Below are positions 44,600 to 57,214 of a stretch of DNA of 64,000 nucleotides, piece by piece. The DNA lies in NCBI GenBank assembly GCA_951213105.1, contig OX578146.1, forward strand, positions 109,665,776 through 109,729,775, in the 5' to 3' direction. Made by a program: the position numbers and the translations under genes. Origin of the DNA: Amaurobius ferox (Eukaryota; Arthropoda; Arachnida; Araneae; Amaurobiidae). Numbering within the stretch: position 1 is the stretch's first letter; every line of letters starts with the position of its first letter. The notes under the pieces are model-generated. The model did no database searches. It was not told the DNA's origin and saw only the letters and a list, made by a program, of their open reading frames with translations.

Positions 44600-46052
44600 A
44601 GGAATTGCTTAAAAATTTAGTTATTGTGTGCAATTTGAATATAATGAATCATAAAGACAGCCCAGTTATAGTATGTTACAAGAACTAGGGGTCTGATAAA
44701 AGAAATGACATTTCACATTTATACATGCATTTTTAAAATTTTGATTTCCATTTGCAACGTTATTATTAATGAAATAATTTGTGTTGGCAGTGAGTTCAGA
44801 ATTTTGGGGTATGTGGTTGTTTTTCTATTTGGAGATATGGGAAAATGACCCCATTTTGAACCAAATGACCTACCTGAACTCTAGCGAGGTTTGGATTTGG
44901 ACCACACACTGCATGTTTGGTCCAAGAATGCAGTCAACTGAAAGGGAGTTTATGAGATATCCATCCATTTAAATTATGCTCAAGATCCTATGTAAAACTA
45001 TCCTTCAGAGTATTTATTTTTTTTCGTGCCCTTTCTGATGCATTTTTTTTTTTTGAGATTTAAAAACAATAAAAGAAATTTATTCAGAATAAACTTATTA
45101 AAACTTGAGTAGCAATCATTACAGTAAACATGCAAACAGCCGATGAGAACACTTTACATATGCTTTAAGTGATTTGTAGTGTGTTTATTTTCAGCCCTCA
45201 CTGCATGTGCAACAGCTCTTAAACTGGTGACTGGCAGGTGGATGTTGTTAATGCCTCTGAAATTGGCAGAGCAATTTTTAACAATGCTGACAGGACAAAA
45301 GTTTCTGCAATTATTAGTTATAGTAGGCATTGTTCATTAAGGTTTATTATTGTGCATTATTACATATTTGTTACACTTGCAAATTACTGTATACATAAGA
45401 TAATATATCATGCAGCAGCTTGATTTATAAGATCAAACATGTATGTTCATTTACGGAAAATTATAATCACCTTACATATAACTGATCTATATAGCATTCC
45501 ATATCAGAGGAATACAGACTCAGCTTCAAGTGGAATCTGAGTTTACCAATTTTGTAATATTAGTTTTTTATTTATATTTTTCAAACGATGATGGCATTGT
45601 TTGTCCAGATAATAGAGCATTGAAAAGCGTTGTTTGTGACCAATTGACAAATCAACTGCCAGGATTATAATGTGCTAGGATTTTCAGTCATGCTCCTGGT
45701 AAGGCAAAGAAACCGGATTTTAAGATTTTTTATATAGAAAATTAGTTTATGTATTTTACCTGATCTATGTCCACCCAGATCCGAGTTTCTTTCATAAAGT
45801 ATTTGTCCAAATACTTTATGGAAGATGTGGTTGTGTTTTCAGGTTTCACTGGGATTCAATCTCACCTCGAATATAGTAAATTTTTTTTATATTTTTAATT
45901 TTATAGTCTTCGTTTTTTCATTTTTGGAGTGTCTAGCTCTGATATTTTAGCATTTATAGTGCATTGGTATGTGAATAATCCAATTGGTGAAATAATTTTA
46001 TGATTTCAAAATTATATTTCTAAAATGTTTAAAAAATTGTAACATAACCTCA
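44600..46052. other. Intergenic AT-rich region
   Basis: No gene or clear element seen. Open frames of about 60 residues at 44781 and 45238 have no recognisable domain. Confidence 0.45.
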
Positions 46053-46779
46053 TTAACCCTTTCGCGATGGTTGACACACCCGCGTGTCGGCTGTGAACTT
46101 GCATTCAAGGACGGACGGCACGCACTCGTGACGGAGGAAACTTTACCGTAGACGGCGAGTGGCACGCATGCGTGTTTTCACATGGAACATTTTAATTTGC
46201 CTACTAGATGGCGTTAATTGTCCGTGGAAACAATTTCAATATATTTTGCAGATACGTGACCTTGGCATAAGGAGGAGCCAATGAATTATTTTTTCATTTG
46301 GAGCGGTGAAACATGGTTTTGTAGTATAAACAAATAGAGCACTTCTCGCAGAATCATCAATTTTATAATTGAGTTTCGGGTCTTGTTTTGATTTCAGCTT
46401 TATGATTTCCTTGGTGAATCATAGGAATATAAGAGAGTATTTTTTTTTGTTTGGGTTTTAGAGGCAGTGAAATTATTCATTTATTTCGGATAAAAGAATG
46501 GGAGCAACTAACGAGTATTTTGTATTCAGATTTGTATGAAAAATATACATCAAATAGAAAATAAATATTTCTTTTATTCCTGAAAAAAGTAGATTTTTGT
46601 GTTGAATAGGTGATTTTTAGTGAATTTTTTTCGAGAGTTAGGCTTAGCGCAAAAAAATAGCCATCCCCTGGGAACAGTTTGGAAGCGAATTGCTCCGTCC
46701 TTTGGGCCATTTCAGTTTCGGAATGCTCCGTCCTTTGGGCCATTTCAGTTTCGGAATGCCGTCATCACGAAAGGGTTAA
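46053..46779. mobile_element. piggyBac-type MITE with TTAA target duplication
   Basis: TTAA at 46053-46056 and 46776-46779 flanks terminal inverted repeats CCCTTTCGCGATGG (left) and CCCTTTCGTGATGACGG (right, reverse complement). TTAA plus CCCT ends are diagnostic of piggyBac-family elements. The 719-bp interior has no transposase frame, so movement would need a transposase elsewhere. A 34-bp unit with ctccgtcctttgggcc is duplicated at about 46692-46759. The element is GC-richer at its ends than its surroundings. Confidence 0.85.
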
Positions 46780-46959
46780 CTTGTTTATTTAATTTAGTAG
46801 AAAATGTGATTGGCAAAATGTTTATATGGATAACAGGGTGCATATGCTAAATTACTTTTTAAGCATGGATGATATATATGAATCAATTTACTCTTAAAAA
46901 TATTCATGCGCACATATCTTTACAACTCAAAAACTTATAGGTTACTTAGAACGAATTAG

Positions 46960-47765
46960 TTACAATTGACTGGGTCCTAAATAAGCATCTGCTATTTAAA
47001 TACAGATTCAGATAATACTACTCAATTTTCAAATAATTTGTTTTGAACCAAACTAATTTTCTTCTTTTCCTTTAATTTAAATTCTTTTGTTTAAATGCAT
47101 GTATCATCAAATCCTTTAGTTTTAATGTATGTATAGTGCAATTATTTGCTATCTTGCATGCACTCAAACATTTCTCCCCCACAGCAATGTCCAGCCCATT
47201 GTATAGTGATGGGGAAAGGGAGAAAAATGAAAGCACTTCATCAGCATAATTTTAATTTTTATGCAATTGTTTAAAAATTTACAGAAAATCAAATAATATA
47301 GTAATAAAAAAAAATGTTTTTGTTGGAATGCGAAAATATATGTCTATATTTATGCAAAAGTATAGAATTGTGCTAATTTTCCATTTTTTAATGCGACTAA
47401 ATTGGAATCGGGCAATTTAAAAATTACCTTTTTCGATGTATTTAAAAATAAATAAAAATGAAAGAAATTATCCTACGAATTCGGTTCAAAGATCATTAGA
47501 AAGGATGTTCTTCGTTCTTTCTGATGATGTTGAGATGGAAATTTGTGATAATATTTTGAATCGCTAAGGAACTGATTTGTATGAATATCACTCAAAATAG
47601 TGTTTCAACATAAAATAATTATAAAACTAATTCAAATTTAAAAAAAAAAAAAATTATGCTGAAGTATGTTGTAGTGGGAGTTCATCTAACCCAGTGCCGA
47701 GTTTTACTGCTGTCCGAAGTTTCCGTTTTCCGTTACAGATGACACACAAATATCTTCTTTTAAGG
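46960..47765. repeat. Dispersed 0.85 kb repeat, copy 2
   Basis: Partner of 28540-29390, with the same order of blocks, ending cagatgacacacaaatatct. No coding capacity seen. Confidence 0.6.
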
Positions 47766-48183
47766 TATAAGATGAGCAAAGCAATTCCTCGAATAACATG
47801 AAATAGTGTAACTGTTTTCATATTATTTGAAGAATTAATATGACGTCTCATATATTTGGTGTATATTTGTACTTTAAAAAATAATCTTTTGCTAAATTGG
47901 GATTAAGTATTTTTATCTTCTGAAATATGGTTAATGATAAATGATAAAATGTGCCATGATAGTTTAAATATTCATACTGAAACATGAATAGTTTGTAAGG
48001 AAAAGAGACTTAATATTCAAGATTACCTATGATCATATTTTAGAAAATTTGATAAAATCATATCTGTCTTCTTAAAATTATCTTTTTTTGTTGTTCATGT
48101 ATGTTTGGAATAATGGTTGGCAAAGGTTAATGTAAATATTTTTTATCATATATATAGTGCATTTCATATAAGCATAAAATCTC

Positions 48184-49610
48184 CAATACCTTTAGTTGTT
48201 TGTATTTTGCCATATCTTTTGTACATAAAATGCATGGGTATTAAATTATAGTTAAAAAGGGATTGCTGTGTATGTGTCTTCATTTTTATATTATCTTAAC
48301 TGTCAATTATACGTTGGATTGTTATTTAAAAGGAAAGCTCTAAATATAAGTGTTGCTGAAACTATTTTTAATACCATTATTTTTATCTTGCTATATCTTT
48401 TAATACTCAGTAATTTAATACTCATGTATTGTATGTACAAAAGGTATGGCAAGATACTTTTAATTGTATCTTGCCATATCTTTTGTACATAAAATGCATG
48501 GGTATTAAATTGTTATATAAAAGTAATTGCTGTGTGCCTTCACTTTTTATTCAATTTTAACTGCCAATTACATGTTGGATTGTTATTTAAAAAGAAAGCT
48601 CAAAATATAAGTTTTCTTAAAATATCTTTAATACCATTACTTTATTACTTTAGTATCATTTATTAGTAGCAGGCAGCTTGTTTGATCAGACTCCATAAAA
48701 TATATAGAGAGGGGCGAAAAACATTTTTATTGAATTCGATATTAATCAGATCTCAAATATTTGAATGTCCCGAATAGTAATATTTTAAATTGTTAATCAA
48801 TAATATTTATTAATCATAAATATTATTATATAATTAATATTATTATTAATTATTTATTAAGTATATGTAAATAAATTAATAAAGTGAAATAAAAATGTAA
48901 AAATGATCCACATTCATTTAGAAATGAAAATTTTTTATTTAAATTTTAATTATTTTAGGTATTCTTAACTACAATAATTGCATAATTATAAAAGCTTTTC
49001 ACCAACTGCAGATTATTTAGGAAAACAAGCATTCGAACACATTCACCATCTAATGTTCCTTTTTTTGTTACAAATTAAACCGTAGGTGCTGAAGAGTTTT
49101 TCTTTAAAAAACTGCTATTGGCATGATTAAATACCTCTAATTCCTCTAGGAGATAATTCCTCTAGGCAAGGATACAGATTGTTTTTTTTTCCAGTAGTTG
49201 AAAATGTTTTTACTTGGTGGAAGCAAACCTTCTTTTAAATACTTTCGAATTTCTTGAACGAAAAGGGAAAACTGTAGTATGTTAATTCTGTTTCTGGTGT
49301 GAAGAATGAAGATTATATGAATATAGCTCCTGTAAATTCTAATAAATGTGTTAATCATAGTGTGATATTCAAGGTATTCAAATTTTTCCTATTGATTCAA
49401 GATTTTGAATCTCAAATACTTTTTGGTATTCAACGCATTCGTTTATTTACAAATAGTATTTGCCGATCTATATTTTTTATTCAATCTTAACTGCCGATTA
49501 CTCGTTGAATTGTTATTTTAATTGAAAGTGTGAGATATAAGTGTTTTTGAAAATATCCTTAATACCATTATTTTATTGCTTTAATACGTCATTTACTGAA
49601 GCAGTGTTGC
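48184..49610. repeat. Three diverged direct repeats of ~220-280 bp
   Basis: Units at about 48184-48460, 48464-48680 and 49470-49610 share gccatatcttttgtacataa, tgcatgggtattaaatt, ttaactgycaatta, gttgattgttatttaa-like words, gaaagct-aaatataagt and aataccattattttat. The third contains only the second half. Small open frames here are not genes. Confidence 0.7.
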
Positions 49611-50086
49611 AGGGCATTTGAACGTGTCCATTCTAAGAAATTCTCAGGGTTTATGGAAAATAACATGATAAAGTTGATACGAAGCCAGGATCCACGAGGG
49701 GTGTTTTTTTAAGACTCGACTTAATTTCTTTTAAATTTTTCGAAAGACAGACAGATCAGCCCAATCAGCATAAACCAATATATTTGAATGGATAGACATG
49801 TCATCCCACAAACAGTGATAATGAATGATACAAGGAATGTACTTTTGACTTAATTTTTTGAATTTGGAAAAAGACAGATTGCCCAATAACCAGAAGCAAG
49901 GTAAATTTTTTTAATTACATTAAACTATAACTTTTACATGAAAGCAGCGCATACATACGTTCCAGTTTTATTTTTTATGGGTAACGACTTGGTTGTTTTA
50001 TAAAACTTAGTGATTTCTTACATATGATATCGCCTCCTGGTTTCTATTTAGGGAACTATGAGGAATTTTCACACTTTAGGCCCATG

Positions 50087-50746
50087 CACGGTCTCCAAAC
50101 TTTTTAAGGTGGAACAGTTTTTTAAAGGTAATACTTGTAAAATAAAGTGTAACAAGTAACCATTAAATAAAAAATTAAATATAAATTTTTTGAAAAAAAA
50201 GGTGATAAAAATGTTTCTCATACATTATTTTTGAACAACACTAACGGGAGACATGAAACTGCCGTTCCTTTGCTCAAAAATTTAACAGAGTCTCAAAATG
50301 CGCTGTCTCTATTTAAATAGTTTGCAAGTCTTAATCAGTAAATTCAGATTTATACTCTGATTTTAAACATATAGTTTTTTAAATAAAGTTGACATAAATA
50401 TCTCACCAAAACTAGATGCAATTCCTTGCACAAACTTTTCAGTTTGCAGAGATGCATGTTTAAAATTGTTTTTTAAAAATGCTTTAGCAGTCTGGTCGTA
50501 CACCACAAGTAGGGGTGGGGAAGAAAGAAAACCTGAGGTAAAAATAAATATACTGTAGTTGTGACACCAAAACAATACTGTAGTTATTATTCTGCTTTTA
50601 AATTTCCAATAAAAACAGCATAGTACATGTGAAATAGGATGCTCTTAAATTATGATAAATGTTATATTAATTACATTTCCAATTTTTTACTTGAATCATT
50701 AAAGCCAGATTGAAAATGCTTGTGGGCCATAGTTTGGGGACCCCTG
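50087..50746. mobile_element. Possible hAT-like non-autonomous element
   Basis: The left end CACGGTCTCCAAACTTTTTA and the right end, read inverted, CAGGGGTCCCCAAACTATGG share GGTCYCCAAACT near the termini, a hAT-style CAGGGGT...CCAAACT end. No clear 8-bp duplication was found and there is no transposase. Confidence 0.45.
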
Positions 50747-51060
50747 CTTTAAAGCATTTTAAACTTGGAAAAACATTTTGGTATGGATACTGACATTAAC
50801 TTTTTTGCTATTTTATATCCATTTCTAACCGATGGATATTTTGATGGATTAAAATGTTCTACTGGCCTAAGCTGTGTACCAAATTTCAGATCTTTAGAAC
50901 GTAGGAAAGTATATTAAAAATGCCATCAAAGAAGTTAAACAGACAATCATCGGTTGATGAATTTAATAAGAAAAAGGTTTGATTGGATATATGATGAAAA
51001 ATTGATTACAAAATCGCAAAAGACTAAAACATATTTAATAAAAGATTGTAAAATTATTTT

Positions 51061-51490
51061 GAAGTTATACGGTTTTAGTAAAATGCACCAAGAAGTAAAA
51101 AAAATAATGTTTAGCTATTGCAACATTTTTGATCATATGTGACTAAATATAAAACCGTGGGGCGCCCATAAAAGAATTGTATTTAGATATAAACAGAATT
51201 TTAATGAACAGTAGAAGTGGTAACATAGAAATGACATATGACAGATAAATTACGGATTGTTAAATCAAAATCGTCAAAGAAAAATTGAAATGAATTGTAA
51301 TCATTCTATATGTCACTTTTATGTTATTACTACTTCTATTGTTCCTTAAAATTCTGTTAATGTCCAATTGCAATTCTTTCATGGGTGCCCCACGGTTTTA
51401 TTTTTAGTCATATGTCTAAGAAAGTTGTGATAGCTAAAATTATTTTTTACTTTTAGGTGCATTTTATTTTACTAAAACAGTGTAACTTTA
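51061..51490. repeat. Long foldback: ~185-bp inverted repeat arms
   Basis: The left arm (51061-51242) and right arm (51306-51490) are imperfect reverse complements along their whole length, for example ggttttagtaaaatgcacc, aaaaccgtggggcgcccat and gaattgtatttaga against their counterparts. The loop is about 63 bp. Transcribed in either direction it would form a long hairpin. It may be a foldback MITE or a source of small RNA. Confidence 0.85.
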
Positions 51491-52869
51491 TAGAATGTAT
51501 ATAATACTTTATTATACATTCATTGATGCGAAGACTTTATTCTTAAAGATTTACTCTCTTGCGTAAGCTCTCATATGGTGAGATGCTATGCATTCCTTAT
51601 TATTGTCTATGTTTTTATTTAAGCAAAAGCTGGAGTCATCATTTAGTCTCTTGCGTTCAATTTTGGTTTTCAAAATTGAAAGTGTATCAAATATAATAAT
51701 ATATCTTTTAATGGTCATGAAAATTAAAAATTCAATTTTTATAACAAATTTAATTTTATAGGCATTTATTATGTATTGTTTAAATTACGAGAGTAAGTTA
51801 AATTTAATTCCCCTTTTAATAGCTAAGTACCAAATTTACAATGTGTTAAGAAACCAAGGATGAAATCTTTATTAAAATTAATAAGATTATAACTAGTTTT
51901 ACTTTATTAAACTACTAATGGATTTCTAGACTGGTTAATATTTTCATGATTTTATTTTTTATTTTTGGGTTACTTTAATTTAATCCTATTAATTGAACAA
52001 TGACCTCAATTACTTCTGTATACGGCACCCACCTTTTGCCTGTGTACAGTCACTAAGGAGAAAGTAAATGTGGAGAAAATTAAAGTTAAAAATCTCTATC
52101 GGGTCGAGCACCTATACAACCATGCCGCTTACATAGTGAATATTGTTAACGCATGCATTTTAGCATTGAACTTTTTAAAAGAACATGGATTTGTTTATGA
52201 CTTTAAAAGCAATGTATTACGGAACGCTTCAGAAAATGCTCCTTTGGCTGGAATGGAAATTCGGCATCCAAAGAGATCGGTCGATGGAAACGTTGATGCG
52301 TTCTCCAGGAGATGGAGGTTTCTCTTGTGAATTATGCATATTGATCTGCCGAAAAGTTTGGAAATTATATTCCAGTTGCTATCCGGCAAGTTATCGCCGA
52401 TTAGAGTCTGAAATGATCTTTGGAGTGAAGAATTTTTTCAAGCCTAAAGAGAAAGCAGAGATATCCAGTCAATCCTGATCCACAAAGAACAAGCTAATGA
52501 GAGGCCAACTTGGCAAGAAACTTCCTGTTTCTCACCAAATCTCAACCTAGCAACGATATTAATATTTATTTATTACTCATATTTATGTATTTATTATCCA
52601 GCTTACCCAAAGGGAGTAGAGAGAGCAGTTACAAGGGACGACCGAATATTATCCATATGCGATTCCTAATTTGGCAACATCAAATTCATCGCCAAGGCTT
52701 CTAATTTTTCACTAAGGTTGCCAAATGTATCGCCCAAACATTATGAGCAGAACCCCATAAACTCAAACTAAAATTCACACTTTAAAATTGTTTATCAATA
52801 TTTTTAGAATTTTGTAACCTGTATAAGATCAAACTTCATTTTTGTATTTTTATTTTTCCAAATTTTTGA
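51491..52869. other. Intergenic region without a supported gene
   Basis: Overlapping 64-97 residue open frames at 52070-52478 show no domain, no splice logic and no repeat partner here. Nothing else seen. Confidence 0.4.
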
Positions 52870-53681
52870 AACATACTCCATACGAGAAATGCTCTCACTT
52901 TTCAGGTATTCGTCAACAATGTTAGCTCGATGAGGACGGGCATTATAGTCTATAAGGAGAAAATCAGGACCAATACTGCTGCAGCTTAGAGTCTCGCAAT
53001 GGGGTCTAGGTCATTTCGATACCGCGCAGCCGTCACAGAATCGCATTTAAAGATGTGCAGCTCTGTGCGATATCTCATTGAAATTCCGGCCCACTCCATG
53101 ACGCTGCCACCTCTGAATGCTTGATGTTCGATGATGTTCTTGGCCTGATTACGTGTGCCTCGTTCTCTCCAGAGTTTTATACGCTTATCATCTGATTCCA
53201 GGGCAAATCTGGACTCGTCCGTGAACAGGACGTCGCACCAATATGAGACAGTCCAATTGACATGTTGACGATACCACTTTAATCTTTCCCCTCTGGCTTG
53301 GATGGTTAGTGGAACACAAAAACGTGGTACTCGGGCGTACAGCCCCTTCACGTGGAGCTTTCGGCGCACAGTACTGTCAGGTATTGTCTTACCAAGTGCC
53401 GCTGCAATCATGGATGTAACAACAGTTGTGGAGGTCGCTTGTCGATTCCGCTTGGCTACTATAGCAATATACCGATTATCAGAGGGGGTGGTAACCCTTG
53501 GACGACCGGGCACAGGTCTCCGAATAACTGTTTGACTTGTTTGGAATTGTTTCCTTAATCTAGAATTTACTGAATGATCAACCCCAAAGGAAATAGCAAC
53601 ATCTTTGATTGACTGCTCTGCTTCAATGCGTCCGACAGCACGCCAGCGCTCACTATCTGTCACTCGTTTTTTTTCAGCCAT
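52870..53681 (-). pseudogene. Dead Tc1-like transposase
   Basis: From ATG at 53681 the minus strand encodes 231 residues: a helix-turn-helix DNA-binding region (about 10-50), a GRPR hook (59-62), a second HTH region (about 65-115), and the first catalytic Asp in LFTDESRF (D155). A stop after DPIARL (52986-52988) interrupts it. The homologous sequence continues in another frame as IGPDFLLIDYNARPHRANIV, where Tyr replaces the expected second catalytic Asp before NARPH. Similarity ends near SRMEY, before the third catalytic residue. The element is therefore truncated, frameshifted and inactive. Upstream element sequence probably reaches about 53957. I found no matching inverted repeat at the other end. 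Confidence 0.92.
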
Positions 53682-54419
53682 AGAAACACGAATATCATCA
53701 AAAATAATCCTACAAAAGTTATAAACACTTCGTATCAGTATTTAAATGCACCTCCTCAAACCCTTTAGAATGCTGGCGTCTTCAACGACTGACTAATTAG
53801 CATGCATATATTCGGACAGTCAATCGTGATTGGCTGTAACATACGATATTTGCATACTACTATCTACATCCGCAGCGATTTTCAGTCACTCAAATTCAAA
53901 TACGCTTTCGAAAAATGAAAATTTGCATTGCGTGTTTAACTTTCGGAAGTGAGTGTATATAAAAGATACATTACCCGTTCTTTGTAGTACAATAAAAAAA
54001 CAAAACAGCAAAAAAAGACCCCTAAAAAAGGAAACAAACATAAAATAAGTTTTTTAAAGCACATTTATAGTCTCTTAGTTTTTGGCTTTTGATGGTACAG
54101 TAGTTTTGAATCAGCTTATTTCTTGAGACTTCATGATGTAACAGACCTGATCAACAAACCTGAAGCCCAAAAGAGGAATTAGCCCAGTCCAAAAATAAAA
54201 ACAAAGTGCACATTCACACAAAAAAATGTGCTGCTTAGAAGGCAAGAACTTTCACAATTTACTTGTATAAAAAAGTCATGTCAGTTAGGTGACTACAATT
54301 GTCTCTAGTTTTACTACGAATACTGTTCTGTTTTAGTCCGAAGACGGGGCTTATACAGCTTTCGAAAGAACCTAACTGACATGTAATTGCTCTTTATACA
54401 GGGAAGTTGTATAAAGCAC
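53682..54419. other. Tc1 flank and spacer
   Basis: The first ~275 bp are likely the non-coding 5' part of the Tc1 element. A 14-bp inverted pair, CATGTCAGTTAGGT (54277-54290) and ACCTAACTGACATG (54370-54383), lies beyond it. No gene seen. Confidence 0.4.
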
Positions 54420-55110
54420 CGAAAATGAAAATCTTTAGTGAATCCCTTCCCCCTGCTATAGATTCGATGCTGAATCCATAGCAGTCATCATTCAAATTCT
54501 ATTTATAGCCAATCCTGATAAATAAGTGTTTTAAGAAAATATTTTTAAACCGGAAGTGGAAAAAGAACTAGCAGTGGAATTCTTTAGTCAATCCCCCAGC
54601 CGCCCCCAGGATTTGTCGTCGAATCCATATTAGTCATCTTTTAAGATATATCTGTAGCATATCCTGAGGAATAGAAGATTCAAGGAAAATATAAATTTTT
54701 GAATAGGAAATGATATTTACAAAACTGGAATTGGAAGTCCTTAGTGAGTCCCTTAACCCCTTTTGGAATTTTATGCTGAATCCATATCAGACATTATCTA
54801 AGTTCTATTTATAGGTGATCCTGAGAAATAGCAGTTTCAAGGAACATTTTTGAACAGGAAGTAAAAAATTCTTAGTGAACTATCCTACCTCCTTCAAAAT
54901 TTGATGCTGAATACATATCAGTTATCATCTAAACTCTGTCTATAGTCTATCGGGAGAAATAGATGTTTAAATTAAATTGAAATTTTTTGAACCAAGAGTT
55001 TAAATCCTTAGCGGACTTTCATTCTTTTCCGGAATTTGATGTTACATCAAAATCAGTCATTATTGAGCTTTATCTATAACAGATCCTGAGAAATAAAGGT
55101 CTCAAGGTCA
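54420..55110. repeat. Five diverged ~135-bp tandem units
   Basis: Each unit carries ccttagtgaatccc-like, a C/T-rich stretch, ttgatgctgaatccatatcag, tcatcat-taaattctatttatag, atcctgagaaatag and caaggaaaatattttt-gaa. Units begin near 54430, 54570, 54725, 54865 and 55005. Divergence is high, so the array is old. Confidence 0.75.
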
Positions 55111-56330
55111 ACAAAGGCATGGCAAAATATTTACCACTTATAGTTAAGTTTCGTTGGATTTGGTTCGGTTTTTGCATTTATAACAAACTATTTGGAAATA
55201 TAAAAAAATTATAGGTATTCGATTTACAGAGGGTATTGTAAATTTTATTCAGGTATAGAAATACGAAATTCCCTCAAAATACACGCGTACTATTCTTAGA
55301 AATTTCTATTTCTTGAATGTCTTTCTTTCGGGGGAGACATTTTGGTTAGTGCTGCCCCCTAGTGATGAGATCCAGAGAATTCCTTTGATAATAGCTTAAC
55401 AGTTATATCTTATGATATAAATAATATATGCACAAACCTTAGCGGGTAGGTGCAAAATATTTTCCATTTTTGTGAAAATATATGTATATATTTATTTTAA
55501 TATCGATACCATTTAAAAAAATGATCTGTTATGTGAACAATTATTAATTTTTGTAGCGTGTCATATATTTATAACTTTTTGTATTAAATGCATTTATCGC
55601 TTTTTATTACATTATACTTCGATCACTCTCAAGATTGTCAACTTAGCTATTTTATGACCGGATTTAGCCACTTTTTGGAATGTTTATCACCCCAAAATGG
55701 CTAAATTTAGGCCAGAGTTGTCAATACTTTGAATAATCTTATGGCTAGAATCATGGCAAAACATGGCTAGATTTCAAAGGCCATTAGAAGGAGTTGACAG
55801 TTTAGTCATTTTATGGCTAAATTTAGCCATTTTTGAGTGTTAAATGTTCGAAAAATGGCTACGTTTGTGACTACTCATAGCGGTCATCTGTGAAATTTAA
55901 CCACTTTTTTTATGTGATTCCAGTCATAGGATTGATAGAAGTGTTGGCTACCCTACTATTATCCAAAACCTTTTATATATTTTCTTTTGAATAACTGATT
56001 GAATTGTCGAGTGACAGCATTTTGAAAATTATTTTTGAAAGTTTCGGTTTTACAAGTTGTTGGTTGCACCAGGACATTGGATACCCTTCTCTTTCTGCGA
56101 GGAGAACTATTCGAATTTTACAACCATTTGCTTTCACCTACCTTTGTGGAGCTAGTTTTGAAAAAAAAAATCTCTAAAAAGCAGAATTTACTTCTGTTCA
56201 GTTGCGGAAGCCGAACTTTCAGTTTCAACTTTTGGATAAACGTACAGGGCGGACATCCTTATATGATTGGATCCAAGCTCATTCATCTCATTAAAAATTT
56301 ATATCTTTTAGATTTTTCATTTATTGTAGA
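55111..56330. other. AT-rich spacer with small palindromic repeats
   Basis: Around 55630-55900 words such as atggctaaattta and tagccattttt recur, including a perfect 18-bp palindrome ATGGCTAAATTTAGCCAT at 55813-55830. The 106-residue open frame at 56035 has no recognised domain. Confidence 0.4.
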
Positions 56331-57214
56331 AAAATATGATGTGGGCAACACATGACTTTCCTTACATAATGCCACGACTTCTCTTGTTTCACAGAAAACA
56401 AATAATGTACGAGATCCATGGCACAATGTTTTAAATGATGAATTATTCATTAACATTTGGTGTTTTTCTGGACGACAATGTATAGGACTATTTCGATTTC
56501 GCATAAATCGAACTTTTAGAAATATTGCTAGAATCCGTGTAGTCCATATGTATATTACACGATATGAATCATTAGAAAATATTGAATTTTCATTAATTTT
56601 TGGTTCATTTTTTTAATTAAGCGTTATTTGCGCCAATTTGGCAGCAATATAAAAGAAAAAATCGCCAAGTTGACGATATTTCACAGAATTTATCGTCAGG
56701 GTTAACGCATTTAATGACACTTGCTATTTATTTTAATTTTGTGTGACCTTTTTCAATAAATTTATTTGAATACGCTGTACCTCGAAAACGATTCATGCTA
56801 ACGCTCTAAAGTTGATCCCATTTATTTTTTTATGATAAATTATGCACGAAATTATTATTTATTTAACATTATTATAGCTGCTGATTTTTGAATGATTTTT
56901 TTTTCAAAAATTCATTCGACGTTCGGAGGGAAGTGGGGAGGTTCTTCAGAGCATTCAATCGCTTTTAAAATCAATAAGGTTCCAGTATTCACTGATTGTA
57001 TTAAACATACTAAATTCTTTTCGAATCGCGACATTTGCTAGTGAGATTTCGCTTCCACATCTATTAACATACACATACATATACAGACATCCCCTTAAAA
57101 ACGTTTGATTCGAGTTCAGAGATTCTTGAAACGGGCTCTTCGGTCGAAAACTCGAATTCGAATTTTCGACCGCATTACAATGCTTTCCTTATACATTATA
57201 TTAGGTAGAGAAAG
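56331..57214 (-). mobile_element. Palindrome-headed element, minus-strand copy
   Basis: The plus strand starts gatgtgggcaacacatgact followed by ttcctta and ends with the tcgaaaactcgaattcgaat block and a CTTTCCTTATACATTATATT-type head. It is the reverse of 32823-33866 and 63054-63982, but more diverged and without the TG run. Confidence 0.7.

Noticed and set aside
52070..52478. Overlapping 86- and 97-residue frames
   Set aside because: No recognisable domain, no splice logic and overlapping frames on both strands.
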